This document shows positions 46,152 through 58,098 of a stretch of 64,000 nucleotides of DNA, piece after piece; within the stretch, counting starts at the first letter, position 1, and each line of letters starts with the position of its first letter. The position numbers and the translations under genes are program-made. Source of the stretch: Marasmius tenuissimus (Eukaryota > Basidiomycota > Agaricomycetes > Agaricales > Marasmiaceae). The notes below the pieces were generated by a model. The model was not told the DNA's origin. It worked only from the letters and a program-made list of their open reading frames with translations, and ran no database searches. Location: NCBI GenBank assembly GCA_029532415.1, contig JAQOTA010000060.1:2666001-2730000 (forward strand). Direction: 5' to 3'.

Positions 46152-47180
46152 ATGCTTGGCCATACCAAAGCTCTCATTTCTGCTATCGCCCTCGGAGCCA
46201 GTTTTGTTCCAGTTTATTCGTGAGTTGAATCCGAACGGAATTCGCTGCTTGCAATTTCTCCTAACTGAACCTCATAGTTTCACACTCTCTACCTCCTGTT
46301 CAACTTCACTCCAAGGTCTCCTCCGCGACGAATCCGCAGCATGTTTCAACGGAGCGGCACTTTTTACTGCGATCATAGGAAGTCAGGGCAACAATACCAT
46401 CTCAGTTCCCAACATTGTCGACGCATGGCTATCTAGCTTGTGCACAACGGGATCATGCACTGATGAGAACATTGCAAAGGTGGCGACGAATTTGACGAGC
46501 GGGTGTAGTGAGGACTTGAATGCCCTGGGAATCAACGTCCTCAGTGCGCAAGACAAGATCGTGGATATTGCTCAGCAGGTGTATCCTCCGGTCAGGCAGA
46601 TTGCGTGTCTCAAGGAGTGAGTTGCGACGTTTTGTTCGTTGATCTATCTTTTATTGATTGACACCTTTGCACTGCGCAGTGATACAGCAAACAAGTTCTG
46701 TGCTGTCCAGACGATATCGAACGTTGAGAAGACTATCGGAGGGTTGACCATGGACGATATCAGTTTCCTCAGTCTTCCCTTCGATGCAATCCGTTTGGTC
46801 GCCACTGGTGCGAAGGAACTGGCTTGCACCAACTGCATGAAATCCGCCTTCAACATCGCACGAAATAGCTTCCCTTCTATCGTCAGCGAAGCCGATGACA
46901 AGTTGGGAGAATTCTGTGGCGCGTCCTTTGTCGGTACGTGCTGTCATTTGGATGCTATGGCAACTTTTTAGTGTGATTTCGCTGACCCTTGTTTCCTCAC
47001 TATCTTCCATTTTCGAAACCCACAGACGGAAGTAACCCAGAAGGCGTATCTCAATCCGCGAAGGATGGTGTATTTGTTGCATCTACGAACAACAATAACA
47101 ACAGTGCAACCGGCCGTTCGTTTGGAAACGCAGCCGTGGTCCTTTCGGTTGTATTTTCCGTATTCGTTCTCGCGGCGTAG
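46152..47180 (+). CDS. GPI-type Cys-patterned surface protein, paralog B
   Basis: About 270 residues in four exons. A signal peptide (MLGHTKALISAIALGASFVPVYS) is followed by the same domain plan as paralog A: TSCSTSLQGLLRDESAACFNGAAL, CTTGSCTDENIAKVATNLTSGCSEDLNALG, QQVYPPVRQIACLKE, a copy-specific CAVQTISNVEKTIGGLTMDD, ACTNCMKSAFNIA and FCGASFVDGSNPEGVSQSA. The end is a hydrophobic tail (AAVVLSVVFSVFVLAA) preceded by an Asn/Ser-rich segment. Intron positions resemble those in paralog A, which supports tandem duplication rather than convergence. Sequence identity is modest, so the duplication is not recent. Confidence 0.85.
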
Positions 47181-47366
47181 TCGCGTCGTGTCGATACGGG
47201 AGCTGTCAGTCTTCATGAACCGAGTAGGTAGAATCCAAGGACGATATTTATTTTGAATGGGACACTCTTTTACAAGGTTGTTTGGCCCCCAAATTGGTAC
47301 GCAAGCGAAGTGAGCAATCATAGATGCGTAAGTATATGTGAACCAAGTCGACGAGCAAATGCTTGG

Positions 47367-48063
47367 CTACGGAATATTGAGTTTGATATTCTTCTTGAAC
47401 GCCTTGCTCAATTCTTCATTCAAGAGTTGTCCAAGAGACCGCTTGTCCCGGGAGTATGTCCAAGAGTCTTCTGGTTGTGAATAGTCATATCGTTTCGGAC
47501 CGCTGTGTGCATAACGACAAATTCAGCCCCAGGACGACGGATAAGACTAAAGAACGCACCTAACCGGAGAAGACAGCCATATCTGCTTATTGGGCGGTTG
47601 CTTGTTTATAACGTATGTTCCCTCCTCGCCGAGTTTCAATGTCAACACGCCGCTCTAAAAAAGTAGAAGAGTACCCGATTTTTGATAGTGAGACGAGATG
47701 TAAAGGAAGAAACCGGGACAGAGACGTACGTGGTATTCGACTTCATAGCTTGGATTTCCATGTTCATCGATGAGAGACTCTAAATCCTCTACGAGCGTAT
47801 CCATAACTTCGTCTGAGAGCTCATGGTACTCTTCTACAGAGAGAGAACTGTTGAACTCGAGGGTTTCAATTTCTTTATTTAGGCCGGGTGGGATACCGAG
47901 AGCGGTGCGGACCTGACATTGAGCTGTGGGGGTGGTGTTGCAAAGTATCGTGTTTGGGGACGGCTGAGCGTATTTCTGGGAGTGGAAGGTTGGGATATTA
48001 TTCGTGAGAGATTGTTGAATTACGGGCAAGTATGGCCAAACGAGCGACGAAATGAGACGACAT
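47367..48063 (-). CDS. YFH1: Frataxin
   Basis: Mitochondrial matrix protein that stimulates the cysteine desulfurase step of iron-sulfur cluster assembly. The core is clear: [20 protein letters not shown] with acidic helix 1 (iron-binding side), then [50 protein letters not shown] and [22 protein letters not shown], ending KKNIKLNIP. These come from four or more exons (introns near 47650-47725 and 47515-47571). The 5' end is uncertain. The Met at 48063 opens a basic, presequence-like peptide ([15 protein letters not shown]), and another frame carries a typical presequence end ([15 protein letters not shown]), but I could not join them to the core with consistent phases. Expected length is about 175 residues. 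Confidence 0.88.
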
Positions 48064-48323
48064 AGTGATGCTGGTTCAAAGTCAAGACGCGCTCCCGCGT
48101 CCTCGGAGTAAACGCCATGAATGAACATCGGCACGCAATTTCCCACCACCACTTAGAATTGTTACTGCGTCTGCGTCCCGGATTCCTACAGTCGCGGTTA
48201 TAGTACGGACATTCGCGAAGGTCATCAATATTCAATATTCAATGCCTTATCGTTTCGGAAAGTGAGGAAAACCAGAGCCAAGTACAAACGCTACAAATAC
48301 AACGTCTATCCGCCGAACAACTC

Positions 48324-48947
48324 TTACATGGTCCAAAACTTCTGGATCCCCTCCTTGTTGATCCATTCCAACCAAGAGCCGGAGTAATCATAGATCCTGC
48401 GGGAACGTATATCAGCACTGGGTTCGACGCAAAAGTCCTTTTTCAGATGAGGAAGCTCACTTTCGGTAACCATTGCGTTCAGCAATCTCACTCGCGATAG
48501 CGCTGCGTTTGCCCTTCTTGCAGTAGAACATGATCTCTTGGTCCTTTTCGGGCTTCGGGAATCCGTACTTTGACTCGAAAGCCTCTGGGTTCATGGTAGG
48601 GTACAGGAGATCGGCGAGGGAGGTGATAGGGAGGTGAACCGCGTTGGGGATCATGCCATGCTTGATTTCGTCAGGTTCACGGAGGTCGATCAGGACTGCG
48701 TCCTAAAGGGGGGAGAGATAGTCAGCAAGTGGCTTCGAAAGTCGCATTAACAGCCGTTTACTTTGTTGGGATTGTCAATCTTGGGCTTGAGTTGGTCGTA
48801 GGTGATGATCTTGACACCCCAACCATCCTCAGAGAGAGACGGTTCTACTTGCGTAGCAAGGAAACGAGCTGGCGGAGCAGATCGAACTGCCCTGGAGGCA
48901 GAAGCTGCGATGGGGCGAGCGAGAGTAGCGGCTGAGGAGCGGAACAT
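48324..48947 (-). CDS. Mitochondrial rhodanese-domain protein, copy 1
   Basis: Single rhodanese domain, a sulfurtransferase fold carrying persulfide on a Cys. Exons 48947-48762, 48702-48461 and 48396-48324 give 166 residues. The N-terminus is a presequence (MFRSSAATLARPIAASASRA, with RFLAT near the likely cleavage site). The domain shows ITYDQLKPKIDNPNKDAVLIDLREPDE, GMIPNAVHLPITSL, YGFPKPEKDQEIMFYC and the active loop CKKGKRS, then ERNGYRKIYDYSGSWLEW. The loop has the six-residue length of true rhodaneses but Lys in place of Arg at its second position. A paralog lies 1.5 kb upstream on the same strand; frataxin lies 260 bases downstream. Confidence 0.9.
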
Positions 48948-50468
48948 GGTTAATTGGAAGAACTTGAGTGAGGTCTAGACTTGAAGGGTTCCGGCTTTTA
49001 ACGACCAAGTCTCTATTGCTCTTTCCTTTCACGGAACTGGACTGGGTAAGGAGTATTACACAGGAAAATAAGAGCATGGCCAACTATCATAGATCCGAAA
49101 GCAATTGACATGGGGAAAGATGGTCGATAGGCCCCACTCCTCTCCCGCAGGGATGTCGTTCACGAGGCTTGATGTAGTTGGGGGTTGCTCCGGCCCTTCG
49201 TTGAATAGAAGAGTGACTACAGCTAAGCAGAGCGCTCAGCCAAGGATGACCGGGTGTCGAGGAACATTGATCCTGGGAAGAGTCGCGAAGCATGTAAAGA
49301 GGGTTTGCCGAGGAGTCTAGTAGTAGGATCTGTGTTATCTGTATGAGGCAGTCTTGTGAGCAATCTGTAAATAGACTGACAATGACAGAGTATGAACGTA
49401 CCGCACAAAGTCCAATGTAAATCCACGTCAGTTTCCTGATGATTCGGACACCCGCTACTTTTAATGTTGTGTTCTACCTCGAGCACATAGACTTTGACGT
49501 CAATTTCCTAGGGGCCGAAGAGCAACGAGTGTGAAACAGCAAGAAGCTCGAAATCAACTGAATGTACATCTTCCACGCCGTCCATCTCTAAGGCGGGGAC
49601 TGGGTGGAACCTTCCACAGCTCCTGCCTGATAGAGCATCAGTCAATTGTCCACGTGTAAAAGTGGGTAGAAAGGAAGGTGATCACGAACCGTCTACAATA
49701 AATGAGCCGACGTCGAAGTGATTTTGTTCGAATTATGTATCTGCTCGTCACTCCGACAGCATGCGGGTAAACCTAGACATGGACACACCGAGGTGGATCC
49801 AGTGTTCATGTAAACACGATCACTCGCACCTACCCGCGGTCAAAGGGTTGACAGAGCTGCATGGCTTCATTCCAGTTGTTTTCTGAGGGTTTCAGGCGGG
49901 GCCGATGGCGAGAGAATGAGCCTAGACGACATAGTTCGGGAGCTGGTTCAAACGTTGTAGTCGGAGGCGGCGACCAGAAGCCTTGAGACTCGGGAAGGAC
50001 TACCGCGGCTCTGCATGTGATGTGGCCTGGTATCGAGGAATTCAGCTTGCAGAGGATGTATGTACCTCCAGCAGGATCGTTATCGAGTCAGAGCAAGGCA
50101 AGACTATCGAAGGGATGGGAGAAAGGAAACACTTTTTCGCGGCGGATTGGATAGTTATATGCCACCCAGGTCCGGTGGCGCGTTCTCGCGTCATTTTGGG
50201 AGGATATGATACAGAGCGCCTAACCTTGATCTAGACCGAACCTGGTCATTTTTTTTTTGGCTAGACGCGCATCAGAATGTCGGTCAACTCATGGTTTTGG
50301 ACATGAATTCTGCACGGCTTGTAACAAGTTGTGGTAGCTAATGTATCCAGCCGTCCTGGTGCTGCAGTCATTGATATATCCGACCACAAGTCTAACAGAG
50401 ACGGAGTATGTCAGTATGTTGACGTTAGGCAACCATGAGAACACACCTTAAGCATCTTGGGTCGAAAC
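48948..50468. other. 1.5-kb spacer between the rhodanese genes
   Basis: No supportable gene. It has the CCACGTG motif near 49651 and a T run at 50249. Frames up to 87 codons lack domain or splice support. The length and lack of coding signal suggest a decayed duplicate or regulatory DNA, but I could not find rhodanese remnants in it. Confidence 0.5.
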
Positions 50469-51095
50469 CTAGTTCTTTCCTTCCTTGGAAACCCATTCTA
50501 ACCACGATCCTTCGTAGTTGTAGATACTACGGGGAAAGTTATGCCGGGGTCCTCAAGACACATAGGAATGACTTACTTCGAGTAGCCATTACGCTTTGCG
50601 ATGTCGCTCGCGCTTGCACTTCGCTTTCCACTCCTGCAGTAGAATATAACCTCCTGAATCTTCTGTGGCTTTGGGAATCCGTATTTCTCTTGGAAAAATT
50701 CCGCTGGGGTGTTCAAAGCCTCGGGAAGAACAGAGAGAGGGAGATTGACGGCTGAAGGGATCATTCCTTGGATGACTTCGTCAGGTTCACGAACATCTAT
50801 CAAATACGCGTTCTTCAGGACAGCGCATCAGTAGAAAGCAGTACGTGAGCCTGGCATTACTTACCGGGCTGGGACTTTCGGTCTTGGGCTTCAATCGGTC
50901 ATAGGTAATGATTTTTGCGTCCCAGTCCGCATGCGGATCCTGTGCCTTCTTCGATTTAGACGCGTCGGATGCAGGTGGTTGGGTGGTTTTCCATCGAACT
51001 GCCTGAGCTACCACTGGTGAGCGTACGATCCTTGTTGACCTGGTAGCAGAGATCGCTGAAGGGCGAGCAATCCTAAAGAGTGAGTTACGAAGCAT
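50469..51095 (-). CDS. Mitochondrial rhodanese-domain protein, copy 2
   Basis: Exons 51095-50865, 50812-50577 and 50526-50469 give 174 residues. Presequence MLRNSLFRIARPSAISATRS, then a variable acidic/basic linker, then ITYDRLKPKTESPSPNAYLIDVREPDE, GMIPSAVNLPLSVLPEAL, YGFPKPQKIQEVIFYC and the active loop CRSGKRS, followed by KRNGYSNIYNYEGSWLEWVSKEGKN. Both introns are at the same positions as in copy 1, which shows the two arose by gene duplication. This copy keeps the classic CRxGxR loop. It lies 183 bases from the start of the divergent gelsolin-repeat gene. Confidence 0.9.
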
Positions 51096-51278
51096 TCCGG
51101 TGGCAGATGGCAGTCACAGTCGGAAATAGAAATATGGCACGTGCACGCGAACTGCAGTGAGGTCACCGTTCCGTGAAGTGGCCTGGCCGCCTGGTTGTCG
51201 TCTCACCATTCCACTCACTCTGGGAGCCAATATATATACCCACACTCTCTGTTTCTCTTCTTTTCTTTACGAACTCTT
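51096..51278. promoter_or_regulatory. Divergent promoter, rhodanese copy 2 / gelsolin-repeat gene
   Basis: 183 bases between the two starts, with CACGTG at about 51137 and a TATATATA sequence at about 51230 correctly placed for the plus-strand gene. Confidence 0.5.
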
Positions 51279-54200
51279 ATGACACCTCCAGCAATCACCT
51301 CTCCTCGCCGTAGTACTGATCTTCCCAAGCCGGAAGATGGTCTATCAGAGTGGACATCCAGAATCAGGGCCCTGCAACAGCAAGTCGACGCAGATGAAGA
51401 AGCAGAGCACAGGAGATTGGAAGAAGAAATAGCTGCCTCCAGGCTTGCGCGAATGCGTCGAAGTCGCGGTGCAGGTAATGGCGGCGGCAGTCGCACCAGC
51501 AGTATAGATTTCAGTACGTCTTGTACTTTTATCGATGCGATTTTTACTCATCTCGCTTTCCTTAGGCGACAGAGAGCGACTATCAAGGCTCGGAGACGAT
51601 GATGGGGCAACTTCTGACGACATGAAGCCGGTCGCTGACAGACAAAGGGGACAGGAGGATGCCATGCGTAAACTCATGGGTAGCACAAGCCCACCATCCA
51701 GTATCTCGAGCTCTAGCACATCTCCTTCTTTTGCCTCGAGTCGAGTAACTTCCTCGTCAACAACTTCGAGTAGAGCTGAACCTATGTCGCTCGCACAATT
51801 CATGGGTGGAAGGGGATCAGGCCCTCGACTCAAGAAGCATGCCCCACAGCAGGATGCTCATGACCCGACGCAGTTCGAGCAGCGAACTCGGATAACATCA
51901 CCCCACCCTGTTTTCGGAAAAGGAGGAGTAGCGATGCCAGGCATGGCCAAACAGCCATCGATGCCGTCGATGAGGAGCATGAGCAGTTTTGAATTGGATG
52001 AAACACCCGCAGGGCACGGAGGGTCTGGTGGCTGGAGGAAGGAATCGGATTCTTATTCTCGCTCTTCAGTCGAGTCGACACTAAGAGAACGGACATCCAG
52101 CTCTCCTCTAACACCATCTTCGAGGCCATCCTCCGTTGCATCTCGATATACGGACAATCTCTCGCAACGACCCCTCTCCCCGCAGAAGTCTGGTGGCCGG
52201 GACCGCGACAGGACTATGAGCATTCCCAACAAGCCTTTCCCTGAACGGGCATCATACTCTTCTTCTGGCGATGGCAGGAAGACGCCCGTCACTGGAGAAC
52301 CCACTGGTGGTCGCATGTCACCTCAGAAGACCGGTGGCCGCGAACGGACTTTCAGTACGCCTGGGAGGACTTCACCCTCAAAGGTCACCTTCGTATTGCC
52401 TACCGATACGGAGGATACGGAGAATTCGCCCAAGAAGAAACGGGCGTCACTTGGCAGTACTTCGCGTCCAAAAACCCCTACTCGGGAAACAACTGCACCA
52501 CAATCATTCTCTCACAAACCAGCCATCGAAATACCCTACCTGGCGAGAACGATTCAACCCCAGCCTCGTTCTCCACCAAACGTTCCTCAGATTTCCATGT
52601 CGCAGAACCCCTCACCCGCATTCTTGAAGGCTCCCGCTTCCAAAGGGCCCACACCAAGTCTCAGCCGTCTGCAGGGTAGAGGCTTCGTGCAGAACATGGT
52701 CAAGGCCAGTGAGGTCTTTCATGGCCAGCAGTCCCCCACACAGACAACACCTGAGAAAGCACAATCTGGTAGTAGAAAGGCATCTGTTATGGACCGATGG
52801 CAACCTCAGGTATCGACTAGCCCTACCCCTGCCTCTCCTCCTCCCATGTCTGCGAGACCAGTCAGGAAGTCTTGGACTACTGAAGCTGCTGTTCACACCC
52901 CACCCCAACCTCCCCCTCCCACATCCAAACCCCTGCGATCTTACGCTTCGTTCCCCTCGTCCAAGAGCCATGACGAGAACCACCGACCATCTGAGAAACC
53001 ATCTATTGAAGCACCGGCACAAGATATGAAAGGAGTTGGCTCTGCGACAACCCTGGTCGTTTTCAAGACCGTTCCGACAGAGACTGAGAATACGGAGTTC
53101 ACTGACGTCGACGAACTCGGTATGAAGTCTTATAGGCCCTCATCTGCGAACTTAGGCGGTAAGCTTCCTGTCCACACAGGAAAGCCCTTAATTCATGTGC
53201 GTTAATTTCGGTAAATTATTGGTGCTGGGACTATGCTTAAATGGATTATGCTCTTTGGTTCTGTTTTTACATTCTTTTGATACTTGTAATATCCAATTCT
53301 CTTGTTTGCGTGCTATGATTTTTCCTATCTTTCTCCTTTTCATTTTACCATTGGCACAGCCAACTAGGGAGCGCGCTAAAAAGCCGAAGAAGTCGTCTTC
53401 AACGAATGCGAGTTTCAAAGCTCAAGATGCCGAAAAACCAGCTCGACGAGGTGATACATCCTTCGATAGGACGCGACCACTGACGCCGAAGGAACCTGAG
53501 CCTTTGAGGGCTGAGCAGACGAACGAGGTAGAGAGAAAGTCTTCGCCACAATCGAGTTATATTACGCCTCCATCCAGCAATGGCACCCGCACAGGACGTA
53601 TCACAGATAGATGGGCTGAGCAGCCTATCATCGGCGTGAAGCCGGTCCTTTCTCGAGATCATTCGCAATCGGAGGCGCCGAAGCCTACGGGAATGGTTGG
53701 AAGGAAACCTCTACCGGGTCTTGCTGCTACTCCCTCATATCCCTCTACCTTTGGAGACCGAGCTGTCAGCAGGTCCCCGGAAGCATCAAGTCCAGGTCCG
53801 ACTTCGGGTCCAAGCTCTCCAGCTCCGAAAGACGGTAACCATCCCAGCCCCCCTGCACGTCACAGTCGCATACCCAGCACAGGCAACAGGGCCACTGTTA
53901 TGGACATCGCCACTGCGTTCGTGATGGAAGACAACCCTCCGGTCGCGAGTCCGATTGAAGCACCGGAGGCACCCTTGGAGCCAGTGAAAGTCGAGGCGGA
54001 GGCGGTTCCCGAGAACGGCGATGCATCCTCACGTTTGCCCACTCCTGCGCCGTCGCAGCTGGAGAGACGTCGCTCGACCTTCGAGAAGTACTCTACCCCC
54101 AGTTTGCCTCCCTTGAAGGAAGAAACCACGCCAATCTCGACTCCTGCTGGGACACTAGCCCGGGCCGAGGCACCAGTCCACAAACCCCTTCAAGCTGTGT

Positions 54201-55938
54201 TTGATGACAAGATACCTGAAGTCGCTTTGCATGAAGAGAAGCCTATATTTAGGGACGCTTCTAAACCGTCCAAGCCTCCCGCCCAAACTTCCAAGATCAT
54301 CCATCTTTGTGGGTTTAACCCTCTCCCTTCGATAGCTTTACTCATTGTTCCATAGCACACGTTGACCACCCGCTTCCGGCTGTCGATTACAATGCGCTCA
54401 TGAAATCGCGCCGGGCAAATGGCAAGAAGAACTCGGACGCCACGACCATCTCCGTGGAAGTCATGATCATACAAGGGAGCACTTCGACCTCACTCAGTCA
54501 AGACGCCAACATTTTCCACGACACGGAAGTGTTGGCAGTTGTGCATCGATATAAATCGAAGTCGAGCGGCCTCGTTGCAACGGCGGTTTGGGGATGGTTT
54601 GGAAGAAACAGTGAAGCAGGTGAACGAGTACAAGCCAAGTTGGAGGAGCTCGCGAAAAGATATGGGACAATCATGGTGAGGATATCTGCGTTCAAGTTTC
54701 TGACTTTTCTCCTTACGATATCGCATAGGTACCGGTACACCAGTGGCATGAACCGACGGACTTGTTGCAAGTTCTTGGGAATCAGTTACATATCCGACAG
54801 GTACGCCCGTCATAGTGCGCGACTCGGTATACACACCACTAATTTCACCTCCCAAGGGGTCGCGAGCTCATTGGTCTGCTGAGAACACCGCGATGCATCG
54901 AGTTCAGTTAAGGAAGGGCCAAATTTTCATTGACGAGCTCGAGATTGTAAGCTGAGCCTGAGTATTGTCTGTTGTTTATTAACCTTGGACACACACAGAA
55001 CGTCAAGAATCTCTGCTCCGGATTCAGCTACTGTCTTTCTATCCTTGACACCGTCTATGTCTGGCATGGATGTGGGTCCACCGATACTGAGCGCAACACT
55101 GCGCTCCAGTACGGTAGAAAGCTGAGCACGAACGTCGTCGAGCTTATCCAAGGAGTCAATGATCAGGAGGAGATGTTCTGGATTGTGCTGGGAGATGGAC
55201 CTTTTGCGTCTGCTAATTATTGGCGATGGAAGAGGGATTCGCCAGAGCTTGAAACACGAATTTGGAGAATAGACGCCAGCCAGACAAAGGCGCCGGTATG
55301 ATTTCCCGATTACGACGAGTCTACAGGCAAACTCATACTTCTCCGTGTGCTTCAGGTCACTCCTGTTGAATCATTCAAGGCGGACGACGCTCAGAACGCT
55401 GTCCATGTGATAGATTGCATGTGGGAGTACTTCGTCGTCGTCGGTCGTTCTGCCCGGGGAAAGAGAGCGGACATTCGTCTGGGTTTGGCTGTCGCAACCG
55501 TGAGTGATTGTTGAGCGAAGTGTCCTTCCTTGCTAACATGGATTCGTGTTTTAGGAAATGAGCTCCCGTGTTAGGCACCAACGGCCCTACACACCGACTG
55601 TCCACACGCTCGTCTTCCCCACACAGGTTCCTGTCGACCTCTGTGCACATCTTCGAGAACTCGACGAATCATTACTCGTAAGCTAACTCGTCTGCGCAAC
55701 TTGACTGATTGCTGAGCAGTTCTGCAGAATGAGGATGATACTCCTGATCATATGAACATTCTCACCAAGGAAGATGCCCTCGACCATGTAAGTGACAATT
55801 TGATGAGTCGTAGCCAATATGCTGGGATTTGAAGCTGACTGCTACCTCTCCTCAAAGCTTCGCCGGCGGTCGTGGCAGGAATTCGCTCTTCGCGACCGAA
55901 CAATGTTGCCATTGGGCATGGATGCTCACTCTCTGTAG
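51279..55938 (+). CDS. Large disordered protein with C-terminal gelsolin-like repeats
   Basis: Roughly 1,390 residues. The start MTPPAITSPRR follows an open but leader-like segment. A short coiled coil (DGLSEWTSRIRALQQQVDAD, EAEHRRLEEEIAASRLARMRR) is followed by about 850 residues rich in Ser/Pro/Thr with many SP/TP sites, a repeated SPQKSGGRDR/SPQKTGGRER motif and RITDRWAEQPIIGVKP. The last ~450 residues are folded: ATTISVEVMIIQG, EVLAVVHRYKSKSSGLVATAVWGWFG, then gelsolin/villin-type blocks LCSGFSYCLSILDTVYVWHG, GRKLSTNVVELIQGVND, MFWIVLGDGPFASANYWRWK and HVIDCMWEYFVVVGRSARGKR. The family is the fungal gelsolin-repeat (DUF4045) type, probably actin-related. An unusually long intron lies at 53197-53359; the others are 50-60 nt. 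Confidence 0.87.
53197..53359 (+). other. 163-nt intron in the gelsolin-repeat gene
   Basis: Donor GTGCGT, acceptor CACAG, about three times the usual intron length here. The donor-side frame stays open through it and would encode hydrophobic residues, so retention would insert a membrane-like segment. Splicing joins KPLIH to PTRERAKK. Confidence 0.7.
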
Positions 55939-56778
55939 CCACTTCACGATTTTCCGCCTTCTTTGCAGCAATATTCTTATACTACCTATCGTATGGACTG
56001 GATCACGCCATTTTCGCCTTGTGAGTCGGTTTTCGAGAACGGATTTCCCCTGCTTTTAACATCTTCGCCGTTTCGGAAACCAGACTTGTACATGTTCTAT
56101 TTCACTATCCTCGTCACGTCGTTGAAAATATACCATGATGCCCAATGTCATATATGTAGACAGTAGCGATCTCGCGTTTGGTTTCAAGGGGCAAAAGATA
56201 CGCCCAGACTGCATCGCTACTGGAGACATCACGAATGCCATGAGGCCGCTTTCTCCTTCCTACATACCTCTTGGGTCTGTCTGTTCACGTTACTAGCTTG
56301 ACGACTCAATTCTTGGACGCCGCTGTAGGAGCTGCCAGAAGTCGGAGCCGGTAGCTTGGACGAATTACCTCCCTGTACCTTTCACAGTACCGCCAGAAAA
56401 TCGAAGCACGAAGGCACGTTTTGGAATCCAGTCCGCTTCGCTAACAACCGTCTCTGCATTATCACATCGACCTTCTCGGATACGAATGCGAGCTCATAAG
56501 TGGTGTGGCAACTCTCCACGCAATACCATCATCCTGTTCTCTCTCGGTACTTGGGGAGTAGGAGAGGGAACCAACGGTGAAAGGTGGTGCGCTAGAATTG
56601 CACGCATACGGCCGTAGCCCAGTGAGGGTTGACTGAACGCATTGCTGAGCAGAAGATGAGTTCCTCAAAGTCTTCCCCAATGCACGAGGTTTGGTAATAC
56701 AGTAACAAGAATACACAACAGGTAAGTAAAGTATATTAGGTCTTAGAGTATACGTATAGAGCGAACGCGCCAATGCGT
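55939..56778. other. Convergent 3' region between gelsolin-repeat gene and NSE4
   Basis: About 840 bases between two facing stop codons. Short frames only; no gene seen. Confidence 0.55.
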
Positions 56779-58098
56779 TTAGCCATACCACTTGTCCCCA
56801 ATTCGCATCCTGGCAGCAGGCCGCTGCGGGATCATAGGCTCTTTTAGATCGAAAACTTCAATGGCACGCTAGTTGTCCAAGTTGATAAGCGAAAGCCATG
56901 GATATGACGACGACTTACCCTCCACGTTTCCATGTCAAGCTCGAACACCAGTTGACGTTTCCGCAAACCTGCCTCGATATCCTCTGGAGAGGGTTGACTG
57001 CAAAGATCTGAGGCGAGTGGAGGTGAGAAGTGGCTTAGCCCATATTGACATGACCTACATATAACAGGTTCGCGTGTCTCCTCGTGGATTTCATACGCGA
57101 CTAGTCCATCTCGAATCAAGAAGGAGAGGTAGAACAGATTTTCGACGGATTGTGCAAAATCGTTGGGGTTGATAATAAAGCGGAAGATGTTGACTTCGCC
57201 TACTTCCTCGAGGCGTTGGGAAATCTGGCCGTCGTATCAACTTAGTTTGCTCCTCCAAGAGATAAGTGTACCGCCTACCGTTTGAACATTCTTTGTCGTT
57301 TCATTTTCAGATCTCGCTATGTCTTCCTCTTTCAACTCCTGGGGTTGTTTCTCGTCGGCCTTGTTTTTTTCAAGTTTTGCTCGCTTCACGGCTGCACGTT
57401 TTTTCTGCTCGATCGACAGCGGCCCTAGCCTATAGATAAGACACATCGTTAGCAGGTTGTCCGTCCGTTGACACTGCGGTACTGACATGAAACCGACGAT
57501 GGGAATCCGGCGGCTCTTCGCGAGTGCCTTTCTCCCGATCTTGTCCCATTCAAGAGGGGACTCGTCGTCTAGATCATCTTCCTCAAAGTTGGGGTTGCGT
57601 TTGTCGATCTTCCGACCTCCCATGAAGGTGATGAGCCGGGAAACATAATCGTCGACGTCAAAAGCTCCTGATCCCGATTTGAGGTTACGCGCATTCTGGT
57701 GAGCAGTGGTTGCCAGTCGAACGAGAATGCTGGAGTCAAGGGTAGCCTCGCCGGGATTCTTGACTGGTGTTCGATGAACTTTAGCCTCAAAACGCCAAGC
57801 TTGAGATCCAGGTCGCACCATGCTTAAACATCTCATCGCTTTGTTTGACACCTTCGATGAGCCACTCTGTGCTGTATTGCGTGTTACCTGTCATCTCGGG
57901 TCAAAACACGACTGTGAGTATATCTTGCGGGTATTACCTTCAAATTTCTTGTCAAACTCGCGATATCCCTTGCGCACGCGTCGCTTTTCGTCCGGGTCTT
58001 GGTCAGGATCATACGCAAGGTCTGAAGCGAGGTGAGGATCGGTGAGCATATTGTAAAAGAGGAACTTTACCTCCATGCTTCATTCTGGAGTCTGACAT
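56779..58098 (-). CDS. NSE4: NSE4, kleisin subunit of the Smc5/6 complex
   Basis: Bridges the Smc5 and Smc6 heads with Nse1/Nse3 in DNA repair and replication-fork stability. About 330 residues in about seven exons. The start MSDSRMKHG is split by a 51-nt intron before DLAYDPDQDPDEKRRVRKGYRE. The N-terminal Nse3/Smc6-contact region reads NTQYSTEWLIEGVKQSDEMF, then DSSILVRLATTAHQNARNL, FDVDDYVSRLITFMGGRK and WDKIGRKALAKSRRIPIVGFMLGPLSIEQKKRAAVKR. The C-terminal winged-helix reads NIFRFIINPNDFAQSVENLFYLSFLIRDG, LVAYEIHEETREPVI and RQLVFELDMETWRRAIEVFD. The extreme C-terminus is ARMRIGDKWYG. It lies head to head with the RAD5/HLTF-like gene, 365 bases apart. Confidence 0.93.
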
